From JABWBD01 sp040768665 (lineage in GTDB: Bacteria > Planctomycetota > Planctomycetia > Pirellulales > Thermoguttaceae), in NCBI GenBank assembly GCA_040768665.1, contig JAXGMN010000030.1, forward strand, positions 62,001 through 126,000: a stretch of DNA of 64,000 nt. Direction: 5' to 3'. Position numbers and translations under genes: made by a program. The number at the start of each line of letters is the position of its first letter. Within the stretch, counting starts at the first letter, position 1. Positions 25,301 through 34,944 of the stretch are shown piece after piece. The notes beneath the pieces are model-generated. The model was not told where the DNA came from. It saw only the letters and a list, made by a program, of their open reading frames with translations, and searched no databases.

Positions 25301-26832
25301 GGTTTGCTCTCGGGCGACGGCAATGGGAAGTTGCGGCCGTCGTCGTTGAGCACCAGGACCCAATCATGGCCGTCGCCTTCCGTCGGCGGTTGGAACTCCC
25401 GCGTGCCACGGCGAGGGATTTCGCCCTGCACCCGGCTGGTCCCTTCTCGCGGATCGAACCACGCTGTCCGCAGCCGTTCGCCGGCAAGCCGGTCGACCTT
25501 GATGGAGAACGGCTTGCCCGCCGCCGAATACACCAGTGCGTACCGGCCTTGCCGGTCGCGCGTGACGGCGATGTGCTCGTTGCCGCTGCTCGGCTCACCG
25601 ACCAGCAGCGACTGGTCGGGCACGCGCTCGAGCGGCTCGGGCAGCGATTCCATCAACCGCCGCAGGTGGCCCATCTGAAACGCACCGGGCGCGTCGAGCG
25701 ACTCATACCAGGGGATGTGGGCGCCGTAGCGGTAGGTCTCGCCTTTGCGGATCCAGCCGATGAAGCTGCGATGGCCATAGGTATGCCCACAACCTCCCGA
25801 GAACACGTCCCAATACGCCGCGCGCCGCACCTCCCAGGCGCCGATCCGCCGATCCTGCGGCTCAGTCTTCTTGAGCGAGAGCGACCCCTCGTAGGCCACC
25901 TCGGCGTCGAACGTCGGCTTGGGCGGCTGCCTGGCATAGTCATTGGCAACCGTCTCCCAGTTTTGAAAGGAGAACCGGGTGGTGGTTTGGATCATGTTGA
26001 AGTCTAACCACGGCTCGGCGTGCAACCACTCACCCGACGATCGGCCGCCGCCGGGCGGGTGGAATGTCATCAGGGTATTGTCCCAGTCCGCCCGGCCGTC
26101 GAAAAGGTCCACACCTCGGTCGCCGTCGGCAATCCCCTCCGCCATCGCGCGGACCAGCGCCAAGCGTTCCGGTGTGTCGACATTGCGCCCTTTCCGCCAC
26201 GCATCGCCGCCCAGTACCCAGATCAGATGCGGTTCCCGCCCGTACCGCGCGCCCAGGAAACGGCCGTAGCGATAGGCCACGTGCGGATCGCGTACCATCG
26301 GATCCTCGTCGGCCACGGATTCCAGCCAACACGGCAGGGCGGCGACGTAAAGCCCGTGCCGCTTCGCCGCGGCGATGCACCAGTCCACGTGATCCCAGTA
26401 GTCGTCGTTCGCCCCCGGTTGGAGCCGCGGCCGCGACCAATCCCTGTTCTCGAACGGCTCGAATCCATAAGCGTTGGCCATCGAGCCTCCTTCCGGCGTC
26501 CGCACAAGGACCGACTGAATCACCGTAAAGCCTTTGGCCGCGCGGTTGGCGAAGTAGAGGTCGGCCGAGGGCTGATTGCTCGCCTCCTCGTGGGCCGATT
26601 TGCCGAACATGTGCCACGCCGTGTCGCCAAGCCAAAAAAACGGCTTGCCGTCGGCAGTGACCAGGAAGCGCCCGTTGTCGCTGACCCGCAGCCGCGGCAG
26701 TGCCGGATCGGCAGCCCATGCGGCGCCGGCCGCCGTGACAAGTAGCGCAGCCAGCACACCGCTCAACCCGCGCCCCGGTACCAGGCCAGTCTTTGTTTTG
26801 TCGAGACCTCGAGAAAATTCAAATTTCCCCAT
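25297..26832 (-). CDS. Secreted DUF4038 glycoside hydrolase-like protein (GH140-like)
   Basis: The 511-residue protein has a signal peptide and then the DUF4038 start LRVSDNGRFLVTADGKPFFWLGDTAW. Barrel strands follow: YVAALPCWL, HLIWVLGGDAW, TFDAEVAYEG (a candidate catalytic Glu) and the GCGHTYGHRSFIGWI segment seen in the family. The C-terminus is the putative collagen-binding domain (YALVYSAAGKPFSIKVDRL). Characterised GH140 members cleave apiose from rhamnogalacturonan II. The gene lies 58 bp after the FAD oxidoreductase and overlaps the serine hydrolase start. The ATG at 26832 precedes the signal; the frame is open 19 codons further. Confidence 0.8.
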   Translation of the reverse strand: MGKFEFSRGLDKTKTGLVPGRGLSGVLAALLVTAAGAAWAADPALPRLRVSDNGRFLVTADGKPFFWLGDTAWHMFGKSAHEEASNQPSADLYFANRAAKGFTVIQSVLVRTPEGGSMANAYGFEPFENRDWSRPRLQPGANDDYWDHVDWCIAAAKRHGLYVAALPCWLESVADEDPMVRDPHVAYRYGRFLGARYGREPHLIWVLGGDAWRKGRNVDTPERLALVRAMAEGIADGDRGVDLFDGRADWDNTLMTFHPPGGGRSSGEWLHAEPWLDFNMIQTTTRFSFQNWETVANDYARQPPKPTFDAEVAYEGSLSLKKTEPQDRRIGAWEVRRAAYWDVFSGGCGHTYGHRSFIGWIRKGETYRYGAHIPWYESLDAPGAFQMGHLRRLMESLPEPLERVPDQSLLVGEPSSGNEHIAVTRDRQGRYALVYSAAGKPFSIKVDRLAGERLRTAWFDPREGTSRVQGEIPRRGTREFQPPTEGDGHDWVLVLNDDGRNFPLPSPESKP

Positions 26833-26890
26833 TGCCAAACCCCGTAGTCCACGTATTGATTCAGTAGGAACACGTGCGTTTCCAGTCACA

Positions 26891-28342
26891 TCATGAATGC
26901 CGTTCGGGCACGTCTTCCAAGTACACCCCGTCTTCCCGAAGCGCCGCCTGAAGCTTGATCACGTCAACCTGAGCCATTTCCGTGCCGGCCTCCAGCGCCA
27001 TCGCGGCGCAGGTCCCGACGCCCTGCCCCATGACCATGCAGTGCGACTGCAATCGGACGGAGGCGAGTCCTTCGTGCGTGGTCGACGCGCATCGGCCAAC
27101 GACCGCAAGGTTGGGGATCTGCCCGTTCAAGCAGATGCCCAGTGGGATATGATAACTTTCGCCCGGCTTGAGCCACATCGCCGGTTTCCTGTCGCTATGC
27201 GTGGTGTAACCGGTACCGGTGGGGTCGTGGATGTCGATCATCCAGAATCCATGGCCGATGGCATCCGGTTGCTTGGCCGTGGAGATGATCATTTCGCCAT
27301 CGAGTGTCTTCAGCCCGCGCACGCGCCGCGACTCGCGGATCCCGATGCCGTGTCCCATTTGCACGATCTCGGCCCCGGCAAACGCCGGCAGCTCCTTGCG
27401 CCATAGTTCCAGGTACTCATAGACGTCTGCCCGCGCCTGGGCCGATAGCCGCGTCAGTTCCTCCTCGTCCAGCGGACACCCCGCAGCCGGACAGAGATTG
27501 TAGAGCCCGTTGGCCCCGCTGGCCAGGTAATGCTGTGCATGGCGATCGTTGAATTGGGGGAACCGGCCCTGGTCGCGCAGCTCGCGCATGGTCTGCAGCA
27601 CCTGCCGGGCCTGTTCCCTCGCATCCTTGTCTCCGCCGCAAGGCACGGCTCCGCGAAGTTCAAACATCATGGTCATTCCCTGCACGCGGCCGTCATCCGG
27701 CCGGCCGTAATCAAAGGGCAGCCCGGCGTTGACCGCCACGTCGCCGTCGCCGGTGGCGTCGATCACGATCCGCCCCAATACGGCCTTGCGCCCCGTTTTC
27801 GTGTCGACGAGTACGCCGCGGACACGATTCTCCTCGACGATCGATTCCACCGCCTTGAGATCGCAGAAGATTCGCACGCCCGCCTCACGGAGCATCCGGT
27901 CGAACACAACCTTCATCCCCTCGCAGTCAAAGTCATGCGTCTCGTAGGTGGTGGGATACCTGGGCATCCGCCGGACGAACGCGCCGCCGCGCTCGATCGC
28001 CTCCTGGACGAAGCCGAAGATCACCTGTTTGACGCAGTCGCTGGTATGCCAGATGTTCACCAGCGCGTTGGTCGCCATGCCGCCCAGGCTGGACCATCGT
28101 TCCAACAGCACGACTTTCGCCCCGTGGCGGGCGGCACAATAAGCGGCGGAGATGCCCGCCGTGCCACCGCCGCACACCAGCACGTCGGCCTCGGCCAGCA
28201 CCGGCACTTTTCGCGAGGGCACGGTTACCGTGCCCCCGGCATCCACGGCCGCCGGGCTTGCTTCGCACGCTCGCGAACCGAGCGCCGGTAGTGCGGAAGC
28301 TGCGGCGGCGGTTTGCAGGAATCGGCGTCGACTCGTTTTCAT
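26891..28342 (-). CDS. Tat-exported FAD-dependent oxidoreductase (FAD_oxidored family)
   Basis: The 483-residue protein has a twin-arginine signal (TSRRRFLQTAAAASALPAL) and a dinucleotide-binding motif VLVCGGGTAGISAAYCAARHG. The second FAD-contact region is IVIDATGDGDVAVNAGLPFDYG. The family (PF12831) is common in planctomycete and Bacteroidetes polysaccharide loci, but its reaction is uncharacterised. GGAGG lies about 8 nt before the ATG at 28342. It is the first gene of a three-gene minus-strand operon. A paralogue occurs at 46366-47829 in the second catabolic region. Confidence 0.85.
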   Translation of the reverse strand: MKTSRRRFLQTAAAASALPALGSRACEASPAAVDAGGTVTVPSRKVPVLAEADVLVCGGGTAGISAAYCAARHGAKVVLLERWSSLGGMATNALVNIWHTSDCVKQVIFGFVQEAIERGGAFVRRMPRYPTTYETHDFDCEGMKVVFDRMLREAGVRIFCDLKAVESIVEENRVRGVLVDTKTGRKAVLGRIVIDATGDGDVAVNAGLPFDYGRPDDGRVQGMTMMFELRGAVPCGGDKDAREQARQVLQTMRELRDQGRFPQFNDRHAQHYLASGANGLYNLCPAAGCPLDEEELTRLSAQARADVYEYLELWRKELPAFAGAEIVQMGHGIGIRESRRVRGLKTLDGEMIISTAKQPDAIGHGFWMIDIHDPTGTGYTTHSDRKPAMWLKPGESYHIPLGICLNGQIPNLAVVGRCASTTHEGLASVRLQSHCMVMGQGVGTCAAMALEAGTEMAQVDVIKLQAALREDGVYLEDVPERHS

Positions 28343-28611
28343 GATGCACTTCCTCCGGCCGTGATCGTGTTGTCATGCAGTCCGTCGCCGAAGTGGCAGG
28401 CAGACGCCTGCGCGGGGGCGACTCCGGTAACACCGACAATTGTAGCCGTCCCAACGACGCTCCTGCAACGTTGCACGACGGCCGGAGCAATGCGCTCTGC
28501 CGTGACCCATCACTGCTCGGAAGCGCCGGTTGCCATCTGGCGGTTCGTTCTGTATAGTCAATTTCATCGGCGATGTTCGCCGTGACACCGGCAATCGCAG
28601 GAGGCTCGGTT

Positions 28612-28950
28612 ATGCCAAGGAGAATCGATGGTCCCGAAGTCCGCTCTATTCCTCGCGAGCGGCGTGCTCCCACCGATAAGGAAAAGGCCGTTGGCACGGC
28701 GTTATCCCAGTGGTTTACGGAGAACGGGGCCGAATGTGTCGGGCAGAGAGAAACCGGAAAAGGCTGTTGGACCACAACCTGGCGAACGCCGTTCGGTTGT
28801 CTACTTGTTTCAACCCGTGATAACCGCGTTACGGCGATCAGCGCGCAAATACCGCATGACGAGCCGCACGCCATGCTCGATCGATTGACGGCATGGGCAT
28901 CGGCTGCGTGGCATTACCATGCAGGGTGCGCAAGGCGGAAGCCGAAGTAG
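28612..28950 (+). CDS. Small protein of unknown function
   Basis: This 112-residue basic protein (MPRRIDGPEVRS to CARRKPK) has no recognised family. The start is well supported: AGGAGG sits 7 nt before the ATG at 28612. Composition is mixed, with a hydrophobic strand pattern WTTTWRTPFGCLLVSTRDNRV and a helix DEPHAMLDRLTAWASAAW, consistent with a small soluble alpha/beta fold. It runs opposite to the FAD oxidoreductase gene and converges with the polysaccharide deacetylase gene, whose stop lies 13 bp away. Confidence 0.6.
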   Translation: MPRRIDGPEVRSIPRERRAPTDKEKAVGTALSQWFTENGAECVGQRETGKGCWTTTWRTPFGCLLVSTRDNRVTAISAQIPHDEPHAMLDRLTAWASAAWHYHAGCARRKPK

Positions 28951-28963
28951 TCTCCGGCTGAGG

Positions 28964-30361
28964 TCACGGAGCCGTGTTGAAGGTATAGGCACCGTCGATC
29001 GGCGGCACTTCGATGCGGAGGAGGTTGCGCCCGCCGCTTTGGACGACCTTGGCCGCGACAGGGGCGCCGGACTCGTTTTCGATCCTGGCCTTCGAGGCCG
29101 GCCATGTGGTCGGCGATATGAGCTCGATCGCGAGGGGCTGGTCGTAGAGCGTCGCGTCCGTGGCGCAGTCGAGTTGGAAGGTGAGGCTGCTTGCGTCGGA
29201 CTTCACGAGCGAGAGCTTCGCGGAGTCGCGCTCGGTTTGATACTTGTAAATGTCGGCCATGCCGGCGATCCAGAGGTCGTTTTGGTGCTGCCTGGCGACC
29301 TCGAGCGCGGCGCGGAAATTGGCCTCGCTGCTTCCGAGGCCGTCGCCGATGCCGTGGTAGTGCACGCGGCACCAGAGACCACGCTTGAGGTGCAGCTCGA
29401 GGGCCTTGCGGAAGGCTTCGACGCGGCCGCCGTAGCTGTCGTCCATGCCGAGTGATCCGCCGGAAGCGTCGAACTGATGGTGTTTGTCGAGGTAGTCGCG
29501 AAGCGTGCGCGTGGTCGCCCAGCGCGTGCCGCCACCGAGATTCAGGGCCATGAGCTTGCTGCGCCCCGGCGTGAGCTCCCGGATCGCGCGCGCCGCGGTA
29601 CCGATCTCGGCGTCCATATCCTCGTCGCCCTTGGCACCGCGATGATGCGCGGAGTGGTTCGCGAGTTCCTGGTCGCCCTGCCTCATCACGGACTCCCATT
29701 CGGCGTGCTGGGTCTGGAAAGCGTAGTTCGCACGGCTGCCGGGCTCCTTCGGGCCGGGATTCACCATGAAAGTCCCTCGAAAGCCGTATTCACGGAGGAT
29801 CGGAATGGCCTTCGAGAGGTGTGTGGGGTGGGAATCGTCAAAGCGGATGCTCAGCGCGGCGGTGCGGCCCTCCGGCCAGTTTGCGATGCGCACTCGTGCG
29901 CCGCTCGCCGGATCCTCGATCAGCCGATCCTGCTCGGATGTCCTCCGCAGCCGGCCGCCCGCCGGTTCCACGGCCTGGACGGTGCACACACGAACGTCGT
30001 GCGGAAGCGGGATGAGCAACTTCGCCCACTCGATGCCCGCACGCTCGACCAGCAGCGCCTGGCCGCTTTCGTCGCGCACCTCGACGTCGTTCACGGGCCA
30101 GGCGTTTTGCCCCGTGTCGGGCAGTTCGACGCTGACGGCCAGCGGCTGCGTTTCGCCGTTGCGGTCGACCTGCACGCGCAGCTTGAATCTGTCCAGGAGG
30201 TTCGCGGACACCGTCGCGGCGCCCTGGCAACGAGCAAGCGATACCTTAACGCCGCCGAGACCGGGTGCAGCGGCGCGCGCGGGGGCTCCGACCGGGCCGA
30301 CCAGCGCAGGAAGGCAGGCAAACAGCAAGGCAGCCACCGAGCGGCGGAATCGTGAAGTCAT
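28964..30361 (-). CDS. Secreted polysaccharide deacetylase-like protein
   Basis: The 465-residue protein has a signal peptide (RRSVAALLFACLPALVGPVG). A beta domain covers about 40-165, then a NodB-type barrel: SIRFDDSHPTHLSKAIPILREYGFRGTFMVNPG carries the catalytic/metal Asp pair, and ELANHSAHHRG gives the histidine ligands. Such enzymes remove acetyl groups from glycans at the cell surface. A C-terminal beta domain (about 375-465) follows. The ATG at 30361 precedes the signal; the longer open frame upstream runs through MITE copy C and is not coding. The gene converges with the small gene at 28612. Confidence 0.8.
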   Translation of the reverse strand: MTSRFRRSVAALLFACLPALVGPVGAPARAAAPGLGGVKVSLARCQGAATVSANLLDRFKLRVQVDRNGETQPLAVSVELPDTGQNAWPVNDVEVRDESGQALLVERAGIEWAKLLIPLPHDVRVCTVQAVEPAGGRLRRTSEQDRLIEDPASGARVRIANWPEGRTAALSIRFDDSHPTHLSKAIPILREYGFRGTFMVNPGPKEPGSRANYAFQTQHAEWESVMRQGDQELANHSAHHRGAKGDEDMDAEIGTAARAIRELTPGRSKLMALNLGGGTRWATTRTLRDYLDKHHQFDASGGSLGMDDSYGGRVEAFRKALELHLKRGLWCRVHYHGIGDGLGSSEANFRAALEVARQHQNDLWIAGMADIYKYQTERDSAKLSLVKSDASSLTFQLDCATDATLYDQPLAIELISPTTWPASKARIENESGAPVAAKVVQSGGRNLLRIEVPPIDGAYTFNTAP

Positions 30362-30554
30362 GGTTGGAAGGGTGAGTTGGAGCAGTGGTTGAGTAAAATG
30401 TAACCGGTCATGCATGTCAATCCGTCGGCCCGTTGAAACCCCCGATCCCATCATACCGCGTACCGCGAATGTAAGCAGTCTCCCGGAGAAACCCCTCCGC
30501 CCGGGGATCGCGTTGACAGTAGGACGAATCGCGGGTACCAGAGATCGGAAAAGG

Positions 30555-30675
30555 CGTAACCGTTCACGGGGCGGTCGGGGACTGGTCCATTTTTCGGCTT
30601 GTGGAGTGAAATGGGCCGGTAAGACGTTATCCGAAAACATGGACCTGTCCCCTTCTCTTCCGCCGTGAACGCTTA
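30555..30675. mobile_element. MITE copy C with 8-bp target duplication
   Basis: 121 bp starting GTAACCGTTCACGGGGCGG and ending CCGCCGTGAACGCTTAC, with the family core in between. It is flanked by a perfect 8-bp direct repeat GAAAAGGC (30547-30554 and 30676-30683), as expected from transposition. Ends beginning GTAA and 8-bp duplications are the hallmark of IS66-family elements. It sits between divergent genes, its right end 47 bp before the esterase start codon. Confidence 0.9.
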
Positions 30676-30722
30676 CGAAAAGGCTGTCTGCTCTCTTCCG
30701 AAGAAACGTGAAGGAGTCTGCT

Positions 30723-33350
30723 ATGGCACGCTTACCGCTCGCCGTCCTTGTCCTGCAAGTCTTCCCGGCGCTGTTGAGCGCCTCCACTGCCGGAGCGGCC
30801 CCACTGGCCGGCACCAAACCGCTGGTCATGCCCGCAGATGTCGTTGCCGAGCAACTCCACCAGGTCAACCGCCACTTCCTCCGCTGCATCGACCAAACCC
30901 AGCAGCTCCGCAACGAGCAATGGGAGCCCGACTTTCAGTCAATGGCTGCCTACGAAACTTCAGTCGCCGGTCACCGTGAGAATCTCAAGCGAATGCTCGG
31001 CCTCGTCCCGGGAAGCTCCCGTGCGTCCCAGGCATCCCACGACACCATCGCTGAGCGCGACGGCTATCGCGTTGAGCGGCTTGCGATCCCCATCGCCGAC
31101 AACCTTTACGCCCGCGGCCTTCTGATTCATGGAAAACCCTCCCGCCCGTGTCCGATGCTTGTCGTCTGTCCGGATGTGGATACCTGGCCGGAGCAGTTCG
31201 CCGGCTTCAATGGCGACCGTCCTGCCGAGTGGCTCGTCGACCTCGTTGCTCGAGGCGCGGCAGTCTACCTGCCGCAATCGGTCGAACGGCTTGAAGACCA
31301 CCCCTACTGCCGGACGACCAACAACAAGGATCGCCGAAAAATCCTCTATCGGCTGGGCTACGTGATCGGTCGCACGATGACCGGTCTTGACGTACAAGAC
31401 GTGCTCGCGGCCGTCGACTACCTCGCCGAGCGTCCGGAGATCGACGCGCGGAGGATTGCCGTGGCGGGGATCGGCCAGGGTGGGATGACCGCGATGTACG
31501 CGGCGGCCATCGACCAGCGGATCGCAGCCGCTGTCGTTGCCGACTACTTCCGCGATCGGCGGCAGTGCTGGCAGGACCCGGTCGACCGCCGGCTGCCCGG
31601 GCAGTTGCTCGAGTTCGGCGATGCGGAAGTAACCGCACTCGTCGCACCTCGTCCGCTCGTCGTGGTAAACCGCAACGCGAGCACACCGCAGTCGGCTCCG
31701 GTCCAAAGCGAGTACCGGCGAGCGGCCGAATTCTATCGCGGGCTTGGATCTGCCGATCGGCTGCGACTCGTCTGCGCGGCCGAAGATCGCGATGTCGCCT
31801 CGGCAGCAGTTGCCGAAGCCGCCCAATGCCTCCGTCTGCCTCAGCCTTCAGCCGAAGTAGAACTCGCGCCGATTTCCGTGTCGAGTGGGACCGCCGAAAC
31901 CATTCGGAATCGGCATTTCGAGGAGCGACTGGCCTGGTTGCGGGCTCAGATCGAGCAAAGCGAAGAGGTCCGCCGGAAACACTGGAACATCCTCGGCCGG
32001 CCCGCCGGGGAGTTTCCTCGCATCCGCGCCGCCATGCTCGACGAATACCGCAAGCTGGTCGGCTGTGTTCCCATCGAGAACACCCCCGCGCGTCCTCGCA
32101 CCGAGAAGGTCCTCTCCACGGACAAGTACGATGCCTACCGCGTACTTCTCGACGTGACCGACGGCGTCGAAGTCTACGGCCACCTGCTCGTCCCTCGCGG
32201 CATCCGGGGGCGGGCTGCCGCCGTGGTCTGCCAGCACGGGCTCAGCGGCCGCCCGGAGATGATTACCGGCATTGGCCATCCCGAAGATACACCCTATCAC
32301 CAGTTCGGCCGCCACCTGGCCGAGCGCGGCTACGTTGTCTTCGCTCCACTCGTCATGCACCAGTTTCCCGTCGAGCAGATCAACGCCCAGGCCCGCCAGG
32401 CTGATGCCGTCGGCATGATGCGCGTGGCGATGGTCGTGGCCAAGACCCGGCGAGTCGTTGAGTTCCTCGCTTCGCTCGATTTCGTCGATCCGCAGCGAAT
32501 CGGCTACTACGGGCTGTCGTACGGCGGCTACTCGGCCATCTGGTGTTCGCCGCTCGTCGAGCAGCTTGCCGCCACGGTCGTTTCCGGCCACTTCAACGAC
32601 TGGCGAAGCAAGATCACCTCCGATGCGACGCCGACCAGCTATCTTCGCCACCCCGACGACGACTTCTACAACTGGGACATCCTCCATCGCTTCACCCATG
32701 TCGAACTCATCGCGATGGTCGCCCCGCGGCCGGTGGCAATCGAATTCGGCCAGCGCGACGGCATCACCTCGCCGGAGTGGACGGCCTACGCCTGGAACCA
32801 GGTGAAGGCGATCCGCGATCACCTGGGCCTCGATGGCCGGATCGTGCTCGCCCATTACGACGGCGTCCACGAGGTGCACGGAGTGGAGACGTTTGATTTT
32901 CTCGACCGCTTCCTGAGGCCCGAGCGGCCGGTCGGTCGCGACTACGCCGAAGGCGAAGACTTCGTCACGCGGAAGATCGATTCCAATCACGCAATCACCG
33001 GCGAATTCTGGATTCCCGCCGGCGCGAAGGAATTCCGCGGCATGGCCGTCAAGCTTTCGAGGTCGGGCACTCCTGCGCCGCTCGAGGTGGTGTTCGGCTC
33101 GGCCGCGGGACGCGACGACCTTGGCACGGCTCGCCTGGAAAACGGCGAGATTGCCGACTCGCCGCAGTTCTATGAGGTTGGTGTCGATCCCAGACCGGTC
33201 CGGGAATGGCAGACCGTCCATTTTGAAATCCGCACGGCTGCCGGTGGATCCGACGGCCACTACGTCGCCTACGGCCCGAAACCGATCGGCGGCACATGGT
33301 GGGCGGATCGGTTCCCCGTGTCGTACCGGGTTTTGACGGACCGTCCGTGA
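30723..33350 (+). CDS. Secreted protein with two alpha/beta hydrolase domains, one lacking its nucleophile
   Basis: The 875-residue protein has a signal peptide (LAVLVLQVFPALLSASTAGA). The first alpha/beta hydrolase domain (about 120-380) has VAGIGQGGMTA at the elbow, with Gly251 where a Ser is expected. The second (about 430-740) has YYGLSYGGYSA with Ser599 intact, VAIEFGQRDGITSP for the acid and HYDGVHEVHG for the His. Both resemble acetyl xylan esterase/prolyl peptidase-like families. The C-terminal about 130 residues form a beta domain. AAGGAG precedes the ATG at 30723. MITE copy C lies directly upstream and could affect expression. The 3' end is 11 bp from the convergent haem protein gene. 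Confidence 0.8.
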   Translation: MARLPLAVLVLQVFPALLSASTAGAAPLAGTKPLVMPADVVAEQLHQVNRHFLRCIDQTQQLRNEQWEPDFQSMAAYETSVAGHRENLKRMLGLVPGSSRASQASHDTIAERDGYRVERLAIPIADNLYARGLLIHGKPSRPCPMLVVCPDVDTWPEQFAGFNGDRPAEWLVDLVARGAAVYLPQSVERLEDHPYCRTTNNKDRRKILYRLGYVIGRTMTGLDVQDVLAAVDYLAERPEIDARRIAVAGIGQGGMTAMYAAAIDQRIAAAVVADYFRDRRQCWQDPVDRRLPGQLLEFGDAEVTALVAPRPLVVVNRNASTPQSAPVQSEYRRAAEFYRGLGSADRLRLVCAAEDRDVASAAVAEAAQCLRLPQPSAEVELAPISVSSGTAETIRNRHFEERLAWLRAQIEQSEEVRRKHWNILGRPAGEFPRIRAAMLDEYRKLVGCVPIENTPARPRTEKVLSTDKYDAYRVLLDVTDGVEVYGHLLVPRGIRGRAAAVVCQHGLSGRPEMITGIGHPEDTPYHQFGRHLAERGYVVFAPLVMHQFPVEQINAQARQADAVGMMRVAMVVAKTRRVVEFLASLDFVDPQRIGYYGLSYGGYSAIWCSPLVEQLAATVVSGHFNDWRSKITSDATPTSYLRHPDDDFYNWDILHRFTHVELIAMVAPRPVAIEFGQRDGITSPEWTAYAWNQVKAIRDHLGLDGRIVLAHYDGVHEVHGVETFDFLDRFLRPERPVGRDYAEGEDFVTRKIDSNHAITGEFWIPAGAKEFRGMAVKLSRSGTPAPLEVVFGSAAGRDDLGTARLENGEIADSPQFYEVGVDPRPVREWQTVHFEIRTAAGGSDGHYVAYGPKPIGGTWWADRFPVSYRVLTDRP

Positions 33351-33361
33351 GGATCGCTTGA

Positions 33362-34930
33362 TCACGGCACGCTCATGCTCTGCATGCTCCCCGCGTCGCC
33401 CTGCCGCCGACCCTCAGCCGGGTACGGCGCTCGGATCGCCTGGCTCAGCGCCCGCGCGCTCGCCGGCGCAGGCGCGCGGGCCAATTCCGGCACCGTGTAC
33501 GTCTCGATGAACCGGTCGTAAAACGTCGGATCTTCCTGCGGAAGCACGAACGGTTTGTGGGCCTGCCCGGCTTCGTCCACGTAGCTGAAATAGATGCGGG
33601 CGAACATCCCGTCCCGCCGCTTGCTCGCAAACGCGATCCACCGGCTGTTGCTCGACCAGCAATGCCACGACTCCGTTCGCGGACTGTTGATCTCGAGCCG
33701 ATGATACTCCCGGGTCTTCAAATCCAACAGGTACAGGTCGCTCGACGCCTGGTATACCGGGAACGCACCGTACTCCGACATGCAGAACAGAGCCCAACGC
33801 CCGTCGGGCGAAATCCTTACCTCGGTGATGCTCAGCCCCGTGTCCCGCGCGAGGAGCACCTCCTCGGGTTCGCCCCAACGGCCGGAGTCCGCGTCGAACC
33901 CGATCCGCATCAGGTCATACCGGATCTCCCGGTAGCGGTCCGACGGTAGAGGGTCCGTGCTCGAAAAATAGAGATACCGGCCGTCCGGCGACCACGACGG
34001 GAATGTCTCCAGGCGGTCGGCGCGGGAAATTTCCGGCGTGGTGGTCACCGTGTTCGCGTCGACGTCGTAAAGCGCCAGGTCCGACTCGGCGTCGAATACG
34101 TCGCGGACTTCTCCCACCGCGTGGAAAAACTGCGAGATGTTGTTGGCCGAATAGGCAACCAGCCGTCCATTGGGATGCGAGGCCGCATAAGTGGCCATCG
34201 ATTCCGTAATACGGCCTCGCTCCGACTCGGGCTCGCGAACCAGCCCTCGCGTGTCGACCTTCCTGATCGCGCCCTCCCGGACAATCGTCATCCCGCTCCA
34301 CTCGGGCGTCTTCTCCGAACCGCGCGATTGCACGATCAACCGGTCGGGATGATTGGGCGCCGGCGTGTGACAGTTGATGCAGCCTCCTTCAAACGAACGG
34401 TTGCTCAAGAGAACCGACTCGTCATACCCCTCCAGGTCCCGCTGGTAGATGCCGATGCGCCGGCGGAGAATATGGATCGGCTTGATGAGCCGGTAAAACA
34501 GGTAGCGGTCGATCTCCGCGTCGGCAATCGTGATCTCAATCGGATCGAACCGCGCCCACCGGCCGTCTTCACGGCGAACGCAGACGTCCAAATGCAAGCT
34601 GCCGCCCCGGTGCTCGTCCAGCATCCGCCGCCAGCCAGTTTGGGAAAACCCGATCGCCCCGGACCGGTTCGCCGCTTCCAGCAGGACGTCGTCCGCCGAG
34701 CGGACGCGCACCCGATAGTCCCTGGCCGGTTCGTCGACCACGAAGCTCAAGGGCGCGAGGTTCGGTGGGACGACCGCGCCATGAACATCGGGGCGAATCT
34801 TGGGACGCCGGCCGAGCGCGTCCGCGGACCCGAAGTCGACGGGCTCGCGCCGCCACGCGAACGAGGCGGCAAGCCCCAGAGCCGTTAGCAAGCTCACGGC
34901 CAAAGCACCGTAGAGGGTCGGCTTTTTCAT
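33362..34930 (-). CDS. Membrane-anchored monohaem cytochrome with TolB-like beta-propeller
   Basis: The 522-residue protein has an N-terminal signal/anchor (YGALAVSLLTALGLAASFAW) and a beta domain to about 135. A single haem-c site follows, C184-I-N-C187-H188 in EGGCINCHTPAPNHP, then a six-bladed TolB/PD40 propeller: ETFPSWSPDGRYLYFSST, EVRISPDGRWALFCMSEYG and WHCWSSNSRWIAFASKRRDG. It is probably periplasmic. GGAG lies 8 nt before the ATG at 34930. It follows the polytopic TPR membrane protein gene by 14 bp, so the two are co-transcribed and may form one complex. Propeller-based sensing or docking coupled to redox is speculation. Confidence 0.75.
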   Translation of the reverse strand: MKKPTLYGALAVSLLTALGLAASFAWRREPVDFGSADALGRRPKIRPDVHGAVVPPNLAPLSFVVDEPARDYRVRVRSADDVLLEAANRSGAIGFSQTGWRRMLDEHRGGSLHLDVCVRREDGRWARFDPIEITIADAEIDRYLFYRLIKPIHILRRRIGIYQRDLEGYDESVLLSNRSFEGGCINCHTPAPNHPDRLIVQSRGSEKTPEWSGMTIVREGAIRKVDTRGLVREPESERGRITESMATYAASHPNGRLVAYSANNISQFFHAVGEVRDVFDAESDLALYDVDANTVTTTPEISRADRLETFPSWSPDGRYLYFSSTDPLPSDRYREIRYDLMRIGFDADSGRWGEPEEVLLARDTGLSITEVRISPDGRWALFCMSEYGAFPVYQASSDLYLLDLKTREYHRLEINSPRTESWHCWSSNSRWIAFASKRRDGMFARIYFSYVDEAGQAHKPFVLPQEDPTFYDRFIETYTVPELARAPAPASARALSQAIRAPYPAEGRRQGDAGSMQSMSVP

Positions 34931-34944
34931 CGGGAAGGCTCCGA

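Noticed and set aside
33345..33367. Possible terminator CCGTGA/TCACGG between two convergent genes
   Set aside because: The stem has six pairs with an 11-nt loop and no T-run, too weak to call.
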